Positions 34,218 through 41,170 of a DNA stretch of 64,000 nt are shown here, piece by piece. The position numbers were made by a program, and so were the translations under genes. Each line of letters begins with the position of its first letter. The first letter of the stretch is position 1. Source of the DNA: Bacteroidales bacterium (GTDB lineage Bacteria > Bacteroidota > Bacteroidia > Bacteroidales > UBA6680); contig JAOARD010000009.1 of the NCBI GenBank assembly GCA_025210735.1, forward strand, positions 124,001 through 188,000. The letters are read 5' to 3'. The notes beneath the pieces were generated by a model, which saw only the letters and a program-made list of their open reading frames with translations, ran no database searches and was not told the origin of the DNA.

Positions 34218-35801
34218 ATGAAAGTGAAAGTATTGTATTCTATTGTTGTATTGATGCTTGCTAATATTGTGGTTAATGCTCAGCAATATACTCTAAAGAA
34301 TGATGATGTAGTGGTTGAAGATGGTGTAATTAAAAGTTGTAATTATGATTTTGCATTGAAAAACATAATTATTCCTGAAGTGTTAGATGGTCAGAAAGTT
34401 ATAGGTATAGAGAATAAAGATAAATTTAATGAAGGTGTATTTTGTGAGAATGGTATAAATGAGATCATTTTGCCTGCTACCATGAAGTTTATTGGAAAGT
34501 TTGCTTTCTCAAATAACAGTATAACAAACTTGATTATTCCAAAAGGAGTTGAAATTATTGGTGCTGGGGCCTTTGCATTAAATTCACTTGTTAGTGTTAA
34601 GATACCAAATAGCGTAATATTAATTGGGAAAGATGCTTTTTTTTATAATAAAAGCTTAAGTGATTTTGTGCTACCAGAGGTTGATTATGAGGATCATGTG
34701 TTTGTTAATTGGATAGATAGTGAAGGAAATATATATGATGGAGGTAATTCTGTTAATGTTCAAATATATGAGTATAAAGCTCAATTAAGATATACTCTAA
34801 CAAATGATGACGTAGAGGTAGTAAATGGTATTTTGAAAAGTGTTAGTTATAATTTTGTTGGTAATCATATAATAATACCAGGTAATCTTGATGGGCAGGA
34901 TATAAATACTATTGGAGAGGGTAAACTTCCTGGGTTGTTCTCTGATAAAAATATAGTGGATATTGCTTTACCTTCGACACTTAATATCATTAACAAAGGT
35001 AGTTTTGCTAGTAACCAATTAAAAAAAATAGATATACCTTCTGGAGTTTATGAGATTGGTGAATCTGTATTTGAGTCAAATAATCTGAAAAATGTTACTT
35101 TACCAAATAGTGTTGTAACTATAGGATCTAATGCATTTAATGATAATTCAGAACTTAAAAAAATTGAACTGCCAAATGCTGTTAAATTAGGATTTGAATT
35201 TATTAATTGGGAGGATAATAAAGGATATAATTACAATGGCGGTAGCTCGGTTACTGATTTTGGGTTATCATATACTGCTAATTTTAGAAAGATTTTGTTT
35301 GAGATTACTGGTAAAGTATCAGGAACCGATGGAGTAACAGTTGAAATTAGTGGCGATGTTAACGAAAGTAAAACAGTAGATAATGAAGGCGATTTTAGCT
35401 TTACTGTAGAGCATGGTCAGAGTGTTAAAATTACAGCTACAAAAAATGGGTACGGATTTGTTACTTCGGAGTATACATTTAATAATGTAAAGGAGAATAA
35501 AACAGACTTGCTTTTTAAAGTAGATGATAAATTAACAGCTGTTAATAAAACAAACAATAACGATTATCTGAAAGTGTATCCTAACCCTGTAATAGATAAA
35601 TTTACAGTAATGTTGAATAGTACTGATAGGTTAGAGAATATTCAGATTTGTGATGTTAACGGGAAAAGTTTGTTGGTTAAACGTGTTGTTGATAACTCTG
35701 AATTTATAATTGATATCAGCGATTACAGACAAGGAGTTTATCTTCTGAAAGCAACACTTAAAGACGGAAAAATATCTGTTGTAAAAATTATGAAAAAGTA
35801 A
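34218..35801 (+). CDS. Secreted BspA-type leucine-rich-repeat protein with T9SS sorting tail
   Basis: The protein (527 aa) has a signal peptide (cleavage after VNAQ) and two homologous halves of about 165 residues, each starting with YTLxNDDV, an IIIP strand and then BspA-type LRR strings such as NSITNLIIPKGVEIIGAGAF and LKNVTLPNSVVTIGSNAF. A small beta domain (EITGKVSGTDGVTVEISGD, about residues 358-440) follows. The last 75 residues are a type IX secretion tail: LKVYPNPVIDKFTV to GVYLLKATLKDGKISVVKI, then MKK. It should be exported through the T9SS and displayed or released. Codon use is more AT-rich than that of neighbours. Partner ligand unknown. Confidence 0.88.
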   Translation: MKVKVLYSIVVLMLANIVVNAQQYTLKNDDVVVEDGVIKSCNYDFALKNIIIPEVLDGQKVIGIENKDKFNEGVFCENGINEIILPATMKFIGKFAFSNNSITNLIIPKGVEIIGAGAFALNSLVSVKIPNSVILIGKDAFFYNKSLSDFVLPEVDYEDHVFVNWIDSEGNIYDGGNSVNVQIYEYKAQLRYTLTNDDVEVVNGILKSVSYNFVGNHIIIPGNLDGQDINTIGEGKLPGLFSDKNIVDIALPSTLNIINKGSFASNQLKKIDIPSGVYEIGESVFESNNLKNVTLPNSVVTIGSNAFNDNSELKKIELPNAVKLGFEFINWEDNKGYNYNGGSSVTDFGLSYTANFRKILFEITGKVSGTDGVTVEISGDVNESKTVDNEGDFSFTVEHGQSVKITATKNGYGFVTSEYTFNNVKENKTDLLFKVDDKLTAVNKTNNNDYLKVYPNPVIDKFTVMLNSTDRLENIQICDVNGKSLLVKRVVDNSEFIIDISDYRQGVYLLKATLKDGKISVVKIMKK

Positions 35802-35825
35802 ACTTTATAGGACAATATACTTAAT

Positions 35826-35866
35826 AAACCCCGATCTGTTGATAATTATTAACAGACCGGGGTTTT
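35826..35866. terminator. Bidirectional intrinsic terminator
   Basis: AAACCCCGATCTGTT and AACAGACCGGGGTTT form a 15-bp stem with one wobble pair, between converging genes. Confidence 0.9.
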
Positions 35867-35902
35867 GTATGATATGCCTTATATATTGACAGTTGTAATA
35901 AT

Positions 35903-36934
35903 CTATTTTTGATTTCTAATTATTTTAACAATTCTGTTATTAATAATCTCAGACAAATTCCAATATAGGAGTTTAGGGTCAGTTGTACTGTAGAAAACCA
36001 CAACAACAGCATCAATATCTTTATGATATTCAGCAAAGCTTTGGTATCCCGGAACCCAACCTGAATGTTCATACTCATAAATAGAACTATATATTTCCTT
36101 CTCTCCGGGTTCAAACAGAGACCCATCATTCAGAGCTCTGATAAAAACTCCAACATCCTTTGCAGTCGCCAACATTCCATGTTCGTCCTCTTTCAAATCA
36201 AATGGATGCCCTACATGATAACCACTCATTACATTATCAAGATTCACTTCGCTTAGTAAACCATAGGTGTTTTTCAGATTTTTAGGTAATAGGATCTCTT
36301 CCCGAATAAACTGAAAATTGTTATAACCTAACTCATTATCCATTATCTTATTTATCAAGAGATAATTTGTATTACAGTATTCATATTTCTCACCTGGCTT
36401 AAAGTTGGCTGGTTTGTCCAGTATTAATGCCAGACTCTTCTCATAGGTATCTGTTGGAGAAGCCCAAAAATCAGGAGTATCTGTAAAATTTGGAATGCCG
36501 CTTCTGTGTTGTATCATAAACCTCAAAGTAATTTTATCTGCATTTTCTATTCTCCCAACAAGTTCAGGTAGATAATCAGCAACTGTTTTATCCAGAGAGA
36601 GCCTTCCTCTGTTTACCAATTTGGTTACAGCAACAGCATCATATAGTTTGCTGATACTGGCAATCTTAAACAGAGCATCAGGTTTGGCAGGTGTTTTAGA
36701 TTCCCTGTTGTGCCAACCGGAAGTAAAGTACTGAGGCGATTTACCTGCCTGATCTACATAAATAATAATACCGTCAAAACCATGACCTATGGCTTCATCT
36801 GCCTGTTCCTGAATAGTAGTAGGTAATGGTAATATCCATGCTTTTACCAATAGCCACGGAACAAAAAACAACGAAGATATAGAGGCAACTATAAGTACCG
36901 TTCTCAGAATTAATTTTGATTTTCTACTGGCCAT
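35903..36934 (-). CDS. Beta-lactamase-family serine hydrolase (class C/esterase-like)
   Basis: The protein (343 aa) has an N-terminal membrane anchor (TVLIVASISSLFFVPWLLV). The penicillin-binding-protein-like motifs are in place: SISK (S-x-x-K, in FKIASISKLYD), YCN (Y-x-N, in EYCNTNYLL) and a late H-S-G (YEHSGWVPGYQS). MATAKDVGVFIRALNDG is characteristic of this family (COG1680). Members range from D,D-peptidases to esterases, so the substrate cannot be fixed. The gene is divergent from the AraC-type regulator across a 414-bp region rich in symmetric sites. Confidence 0.85.
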   Translation of the reverse strand: MASRKSKLILRTVLIVASISSLFFVPWLLVKAWILPLPTTIQEQADEAIGHGFDGIIIYVDQAGKSPQYFTSGWHNRESKTPAKPDALFKIASISKLYDAVAVTKLVNRGRLSLDKTVADYLPELVGRIENADKITLRFMIQHRSGIPNFTDTPDFWASPTDTYEKSLALILDKPANFKPGEKYEYCNTNYLLINKIMDNELGYNNFQFIREEILLPKNLKNTYGLLSEVNLDNVMSGYHVGHPFDLKEDEHGMLATAKDVGVFIRALNDGSLFEPGEKEIYSSIYEYEHSGWVPGYQSFAEYHKDIDAVVVVFYSTTDPKLLYWNLSEIINNRIVKIIRNQK

Positions 36935-36998
36935 AATGCTCTGATTATTGAAATTTATATTTGATAGTGATATTTTGATTATCAGTATAAAGAGATAT

Positions 36999-37006
36999 CA
37001 AAACTA
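36999..37006 (-). promoter_or_regulatory. Probable -7 element of the serine hydrolase gene
   Basis: The minus strand reads TAGTTTTG, an exact TAnnTTTG box, 64 bp upstream of the start codon. Confidence 0.45.
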
Positions 37007-37038
37007 TAAACTACCAAATCACTATTAAGTTCAAATTT

Positions 37039-37062
37039 AAAATCTCAAACTTTTGAGATTTT
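37039..37062. promoter_or_regulatory. 24-bp perfect palindrome, candidate operator
   Basis: AAAATCTCAAA and TTTGAGATTTT are perfect 11-bp arms separated by CT. It lies about 40 bp upstream of the minus-strand -7 box at 36999..37006, a usual position for a regulator of the serine hydrolase gene. With a 2-nt spacer it is a poor RNA hairpin and a good DNA dimer site. Confidence 0.55.
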
Positions 37063-37239
37063 GACATATAATATTTGTGCATGCTTTTTTCAACCCAAAA
37101 CACAATGAGAGATACACAAACATCTATCAACAAAAATCAGTTTAACTTTAAGTGATATTATTTTACGTGAAGTAAATAACAAAAATGAATACTTGTTATT
37201 TGTTATTGAACAATGTATTATTGTATTAGTAAATTTAAA

Positions 37240-37265
37240 GACACCAAATTATGACACCAAATTAT
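37240..37265 (+). repeat. Tandem 13-bp direct repeat upstream of the AraC regulator
   Basis: GACACCAAATTAT occurs twice without gap or mismatch. Its position, about 85-110 bp before the AraC-family start codon, and its direct-repeat form match how AraC proteins often bind DNA. Confidence 0.7.
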
Positions 37266-37348
37266 TTAAATCTTTTCAGTACGCTTTACAGGTATTTGTT
37301 ATTCAGTTATATAGATATGTATTATAGCAGACTCTATAGATATTAACA

Positions 37349-38191
37349 ATGTCTGTAATAAATATACCGGATATATACATTCAGGACGGAAGTGTATATC
37401 CAGATCTGTATGTTTACGATTTTAGTATGACTACAGATATTGTTAAAACACGTGTAAACCTTAATATGCACATGTTTAGCTTTCTGCAAGTGGGTAAAAA
37501 ACAGGTTCATTTTGCCGGAACATCGGTTGCAGTTAACAAAGAGCAATCCTTGTTAATAAGAAAGGGTAATCATCTGTGGACAGAGTTTATTGACTCTAAT
37601 AGTAAGTATAACTGTAAGCTACTATTCTTTTCAGATAGTAAACTGTTGAGTTTCTTAAATAAACACTCAATAAAAACAGATGTCAGCAAAGGTAATGTAC
37701 CATGTTTTATTATAGAGAATGATAAATACATAAACTCTTTTATAGATACGTTGTTTTCAGCAAACTATTCAGAGGGCGGTATAATGAGCTCTCTTCTTGA
37801 TATTAAGTTTGAGGAGCTGCTACTCTATCTTATAAATAAGTACGATGAGGATTTTATACAGTATATAACCTCGTTAGTATCGCATAAGGTATCCTCTTTC
37901 AGGAAAATTGTAGAGAGTCATCTTAACCTGAGTGTAGAGGAGATAGCCTTTTTGTGTAACATGAGTTTATCAACATTTAAACGAAGTTTCAGGAGAGAGT
38001 ATAATACAAGTCCTGGAAAATGGTTAAAGGAGAGGAGGCTTATGAAAGCAAGGGAACTTATGCAGCAGGGTGTTTGTGCTCCTTCAGATGTATATCATGC
38101 TGTTGGTTACAATAGCCTTCCGGCGTTTAGTACAGCGTTTAAAAACGAATTTGGGATTAATCCTAAAGATATAAAACAGTTACAACAGTAG
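37349..38191 (+). CDS. AraC-family transcriptional regulator
   Basis: The protein (280 aa) has an N-terminal cupin-like sensor half (MHMFSFLQVGKKQVHFAG, SLLIRKGNHLWTE) and a C-terminal AraC double HTH: LSVEEIAFLCNMSLSTFKRS for the first and ELMQQGVCAPSDVYHAVGYN, followed by SLPAFSTAFKNEFG, for the second. It resembles the exsA-type AraC regulators of Bacteroidetes. The inducer is unknown. Autoregulation through the tandem 13-bp repeat upstream, and control of the divergent hydrolase, are inferences from position. Confidence 0.92.
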   Translation: MSVINIPDIYIQDGSVYPDLYVYDFSMTTDIVKTRVNLNMHMFSFLQVGKKQVHFAGTSVAVNKEQSLLIRKGNHLWTEFIDSNSKYNCKLLFFSDSKLLSFLNKHSIKTDVSKGNVPCFIIENDKYINSFIDTLFSANYSEGGIMSSLLDIKFEELLLYLINKYDEDFIQYITSLVSHKVSSFRKIVESHLNLSVEEIAFLCNMSLSTFKRSFRREYNTSPGKWLKERRLMKARELMQQGVCAPSDVYHAVGYNSLPAFSTAFKNEFGINPKDIKQLQQ

Positions 38192-38255
38192 GTTTTATGA
38201 CTTGTTTTCGTAAGTAAATGAACTAAAAAAGTAACATAACAGATGTTGTTTAACA

Positions 38256-38264
38256 TACCTTTGT
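38256..38264 (+). promoter_or_regulatory. -7 element without a downstream gene
   Basis: TACCTTTGT is an exact TAnnTTTGY box. The next terminator lies about 270 bp downstream, so the predicted product is a short non-coding or leader RNA. Confidence 0.45.
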
Positions 38265-38531
38265 AGTGATTTATGTCAAGTAATGAATAGACAAACAGAG
38301 TAGTCTTAATATACACTTAAATTTAATATGGTTGTGTTTATCTATAGTCTCATGTCTGAGATAAGTTAAAAGTATATTTAACTCTGTTTGTCATTCTTTT
38401 CTGATTAATAAAAAGTTTGTATCAATCACAAGGTTCATATTAAATAAGGTAACTGAGAATAAACAATCAGTTATTCTCAAAAAAATATCATTATAAGATT
38501 TAGCAATTGTCTGAAGAGTATGAAGGGAAGT

Positions 38532-38570
38532 AAGGCTTATCAATATAAGATTTGATGAGCCTTTATTTTT
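38532..38570 (+). terminator. Intrinsic terminator in the intergenic region
   Basis: AAGGCTTATCA and TGATGAGCCTT pair with one internal mismatch and a 10-nt loop, followed by TATTTTT. There is no annotated gene just upstream. Confidence 0.7.
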
Positions 38571-38634
38571 ATAGAATTTACAGTAAAAATTTACGCTATA
38601 CATCATACCAGAAAACCATCTGTTTTATGTTTTA

Positions 38635-38686
38635 TTTTACGGAATAGGGAAAACCCTACCTCCTTTTTAGGATTTTCCCTGTAAAA
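38635..38686. promoter_or_regulatory. Paired inverted AGGGAAAAYCCT sites
   Basis: AGGGAAAACCCT (38646-38657) on the plus strand and AGGGAAAATCCT on the minus strand (38669-38680) are nearly identical 12-mers, each itself close to palindromic, with centres 23 bp apart. Outer TTTTAC/GTAAAA adds symmetry. The second site is centred about 44 bp before the start predicted from the -7 box at 38705. Confidence 0.55.
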
Positions 38687-38704
38687 AGCAGGATAGTTAC
38701 CATA

Positions 38705-38712
38705 TAGATTTG
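38705..38712 (+). promoter_or_regulatory. -7 element of the universal stress protein gene
   Basis: TAGATTTG is an exact TAnnTTTG box, 49 bp before the start codon. Confidence 0.55.
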
Positions 38713-38761
38713 TATCGTGATTTTTTATACTAAAAACAAGAGAGCATTTAGAAAGTAAATT

Positions 38762-39640
38762 ATGCCAGTAAACGATATAAATTTTAAAAAAATACTTGTT
38801 CCTATCTCCTTAAAAAAAGGCGAAGAGGTTGCTGTGCATCAGGCTATGTTCTTACAGAAGCATTATGGTAGTAAGATCACATTCTTACATGTTACGCAGA
38901 ATAGCTACGAGACAGAAGAGGAGCTAGACGAGTTAGAGATGTTTAAGGAGAGTATTCGCGATAATATACTTTCGTTGTCAATTGACTACAGACCTCAATT
39001 CGATATACTTGTTAAAAAAGGAGAGATAGTTGAAACAATAATTAAGATACAGACACGATTTAAATACGATCTTATTATTAGTAAAAGTACCAGACATCAG
39101 AATGGTGTTATAAGTACATTTAAGTTGCGTAAAACAGATCTTATTATTAGTAAAGCTAAATGTCCGGTATTAACAGTAAAAAAGGAGTGGACAGACAGAG
39201 GAATATTCGATATACTTATACCTATTGATATTACAAAACCATACGATAAGATTATAAATCGTGCGGCAAAGGTGGCCGATATGTTTAAGGCAAACCTGAG
39301 AATTGTATCTGTTCTTAAAGACGATTCTGAACTACGCTCAAAAAGCATTAACCATAAGGCAGACGATATATACCGTAGGTTAAAAGACAGGGATATAAGA
39401 AGTGAGATTAAATTAATTAGTGCAGGAAGCAAACCTATTTATCAGGCATTTGTTGATTATGCGTTAACACAACGACGCGATATGATATTTATTAGCACAA
39501 AAGATGCAAGCCTGATTGATGATAACTATATAGGCGAATTTGCCACTGAGGTTATACACCGCTCTAAAAAACCGGTGCTTAGCATGTCTATAGGTAACGA
39601 GGTGTTAATGAATGCATTGTTGAATATATTTAACTCATAA
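38762..39640 (+). CDS. Universal stress protein, two-domain
   Basis: The protein (292 aa) holds two tandem UspA-like folds: the first starts KKILVPISLKKGEEVAVHQA and ends CPVLTVKKEW; the second starts FDILIPIDITKPYDKIINRA and ends SKKPVLSMSIG. The ATP-loop motif G-x2-G-x9-G(S/T) is not clearly kept in either domain (HQNGVISTFKLRKTDL, DDNYIGEFATEVIH), so ATP binding is uncertain. It precedes the V-ATPase genes by 54 bp with no terminator between, and may be their first operon member. Confidence 0.82.
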   Translation: MPVNDINFKKILVPISLKKGEEVAVHQAMFLQKHYGSKITFLHVTQNSYETEEELDELEMFKESIRDNILSLSIDYRPQFDILVKKGEIVETIIKIQTRFKYDLIISKSTRHQNGVISTFKLRKTDLIISKAKCPVLTVKKEWTDRGIFDILIPIDITKPYDKIINRAAKVADMFKANLRIVSVLKDDSELRSKSINHKADDIYRRLKDRDIRSEIKLISAGSKPIYQAFVDYALTQRRDMIFISTKDASLIDDNYIGEFATEVIHRSKKPVLSMSIGNEVLMNALLNIFNS

Positions 39641-39694
39641 TATATTAAGAATTATTACTGATAATGTAAATAAATAACTAAAAACAGAGATAAG

Positions 39695-40300
39695 ATGTCA
39701 TCAAAGATCATTGAGATTACAGAAAAGATCTACCGAGAGGGAGTTGAAAAGGCTCAGAGTGAGGCAACTAATATGCTGAACAAAGCAAAAGCTGAAGCTG
39801 CCGAAATTATTGAAGAGGCAAAAAAGCAAGCCGCAAAAATTATTGAAGATGCTAACAAAAAAGCTGAGGAGACTGATAATGGTATCAGAGAGGAACTTAG
39901 CAATGTAGCAGAGCAGGTTCTTACAGATCTTAAGAGCAGTGTTCTGAGCAGTATTAGTGGTCAGTTTGCATCAGAAATTACTTCAGACACTCTTAATAAT
40001 AAAGAGTTGGTTGGCGACATTATTATTGCCCTTATAAAAGAGCTTAATGCTGATTCTGCTGAGGCTATTGATGTTCAGACAGAAGAGAAACTTACTAAGG
40101 ATGTTGAGCAGTATATAAATGCAAAATCTTCAGATGTACTTAAAGGGGATATCAACATTAGTACAAACAGTAATATTACATCCGGATTTACATTAGTGTG
40201 TAAAGATAAAGGATTCAAACTATCATTTACCGATAAAGACTTTGAAGCATATTTTCAGTCATTCATGAAACCAAAAATAAAAGGTTTCTTGTTTAAATAA
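39695..40300 (+). CDS. atpE: V-type ATPase subunit E
   Basis: This peripheral-stalk subunit (201 aa) has a long N-terminal amphipathic helix rich in Ala, Lys and Glu (EKAQSEATNMLNKAKAEAAE, EEAKKQAAKIIEDANKKAEE) and a C-terminal globular domain ending FMKPKIKGFLF. The layout and its place as the first V-ATPase gene identify it. It would link the A/B headpiece with subunit I. No subunit G/H partner for a heterodimeric stalk is visible in the operon. Confidence 0.88.
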   Translation: MSSKIIEITEKIYREGVEKAQSEATNMLNKAKAEAAEIIEEAKKQAAKIIEDANKKAEETDNGIREELSNVAEQVLTDLKSSVLSSISGQFASEITSDTLNNKELVGDIIIALIKELNADSAEAIDVQTEEKLTKDVEQYINAKSSDVLKGDINISTNSNITSGFTLVCKDKGFKLSFTDKDFEAYFQSFMKPKIKGFLFK

Positions 40301-40305
40301 TAGAT

Positions 40306-41127
40306 ATGGCTAATTACTATTGTTATATATCAGGATTACCCGAGCTTACACTCGATACAAAAATAACCGATCCTGATTTTAATACATACCAGACTCAACT
40401 CAGCGAGCTGCTTGATAATAAAGGCTATGCTGTATTTAAAAATCTTATCTCAAAAGCTGATCATAAAGAGATAGCTAAAGAGGTACGTGATAAATTAGCA
40501 ACGTTTACAGAGGAGTATGAGATTGAGGAGTGGATGGTAGAGGCCAAAGAAGAGTATATGACCAAAGTAAATTACCTTGGACTATTCTTTGATCTTGGAT
40601 ATGAGAAACTACAAAGCATGGATCTTGTTGAACTTGAGATAGAGATTGACAGAGCATACTTTACCTATAATTTATCTGATGCAAAAGGCTTTGCCCGTAA
40701 ATGGATTGAGCTGGAGCTTAATATCAGAAACTATCTTGCAACATACCAGTGCGAGAAGTACAGACTGGATAAAGAGGCACAGATAATAAATCTGAATAGC
40801 ATCTCAGAAATTCTGCTAGAAAACTCTTGCACTACACGCGAGCTGGATGCAGAGTGGGGTGAGTGCAGAGAGCTTGACAGTATTATGGAGATTCCGCATC
40901 TGCATGTAAGAGAGAAAACACTTGATAAATTCAGATGGCAGTGGATTGAGAGCTATAGCCAGTTTGAGTACTTCTCTGAAGAGGTTCTTATGGCATACGG
41001 ACTCAAGCTTCAGATAATTAACAGATGGCAACAGTTGGAGATTATACAGGAAGAGAAAGGCGTTTCGGCATTTGAAACACTTCTTAACCAGATAAATGAA
41101 ACAAAAGAGAATGCACCTGAGGAGTAA
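40306..41127 (+). CDS. DUF2764-family protein of the V-ATPase operon
   Basis: The 273-residue soluble protein starts MANYYCYISGLPELTLD, the signature of DUF2764, a family found beside Bacteroidetes V-ATPase genes. It is helical, with aromatic/acidic stretches such as EWMVEAKEEYMTKVNYLG and FRWQWIESYSQFEYFSEE. It stands 5 bp after subunit E, where subunit C (the central-stalk socket) is found in other V-ATPase operons. A subunit C-like role is therefore an inference from position and helical make-up; no sequence similarity to C is claimed. Confidence 0.85.
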   Translation: MANYYCYISGLPELTLDTKITDPDFNTYQTQLSELLDNKGYAVFKNLISKADHKEIAKEVRDKLATFTEEYEIEEWMVEAKEEYMTKVNYLGLFFDLGYEKLQSMDLVELEIEIDRAYFTYNLSDAKGFARKWIELELNIRNYLATYQCEKYRLDKEAQIINLNSISEILLENSCTTRELDAEWGECRELDSIMEIPHLHVREKTLDKFRWQWIESYSQFEYFSEEVLMAYGLKLQIINRWQQLEIIQEEKGVSAFETLLNQINETKENAPEE

Positions 41128-41170
41128 CCTGAAGGTACTGTGTTAAAATAGAAAAATAAGAATATAAATT

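Larger units (their letters stand above)
36935..37348. other. Divergent intergenic region with palindrome and tandem direct repeat
   Basis: The 414 bp between the serine hydrolase and the AraC regulator hold a minus-strand promoter box, a 24-bp palindrome (37039..37062) and a tandem 13-bp repeat (37240..37265), each listed separately. A 24-codon frame at 37081..37155 has no support as a gene. Confidence 0.6.
38192..38761. other. 570-bp intergenic region upstream of the stress protein/V-ATPase genes
   Basis: No convincing protein gene is seen. The region contains a strong -7 box (38256..38264) and a terminator (38532..38570), which would together define a transcript of about 300 nt. They are followed by a symmetric operator-like element (38635..38686) and a second -7 box (38705..38712) for the downstream gene. 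A GAGAATAA/TTATTCTC stem lies at about 38455-38480. Confidence 0.55.

Noticed and set aside
37081..37155. 24-codon frame after the 24-bp palindrome
   Set aside because: It is too short and has no promoter at a proper distance or any sign of conservation.
38391..38606. 71-codon minus-strand frame in the intergenic region before the stress protein
   Set aside because: It overlaps a plus-strand terminator, shows no domain or signal pattern and no promoter.
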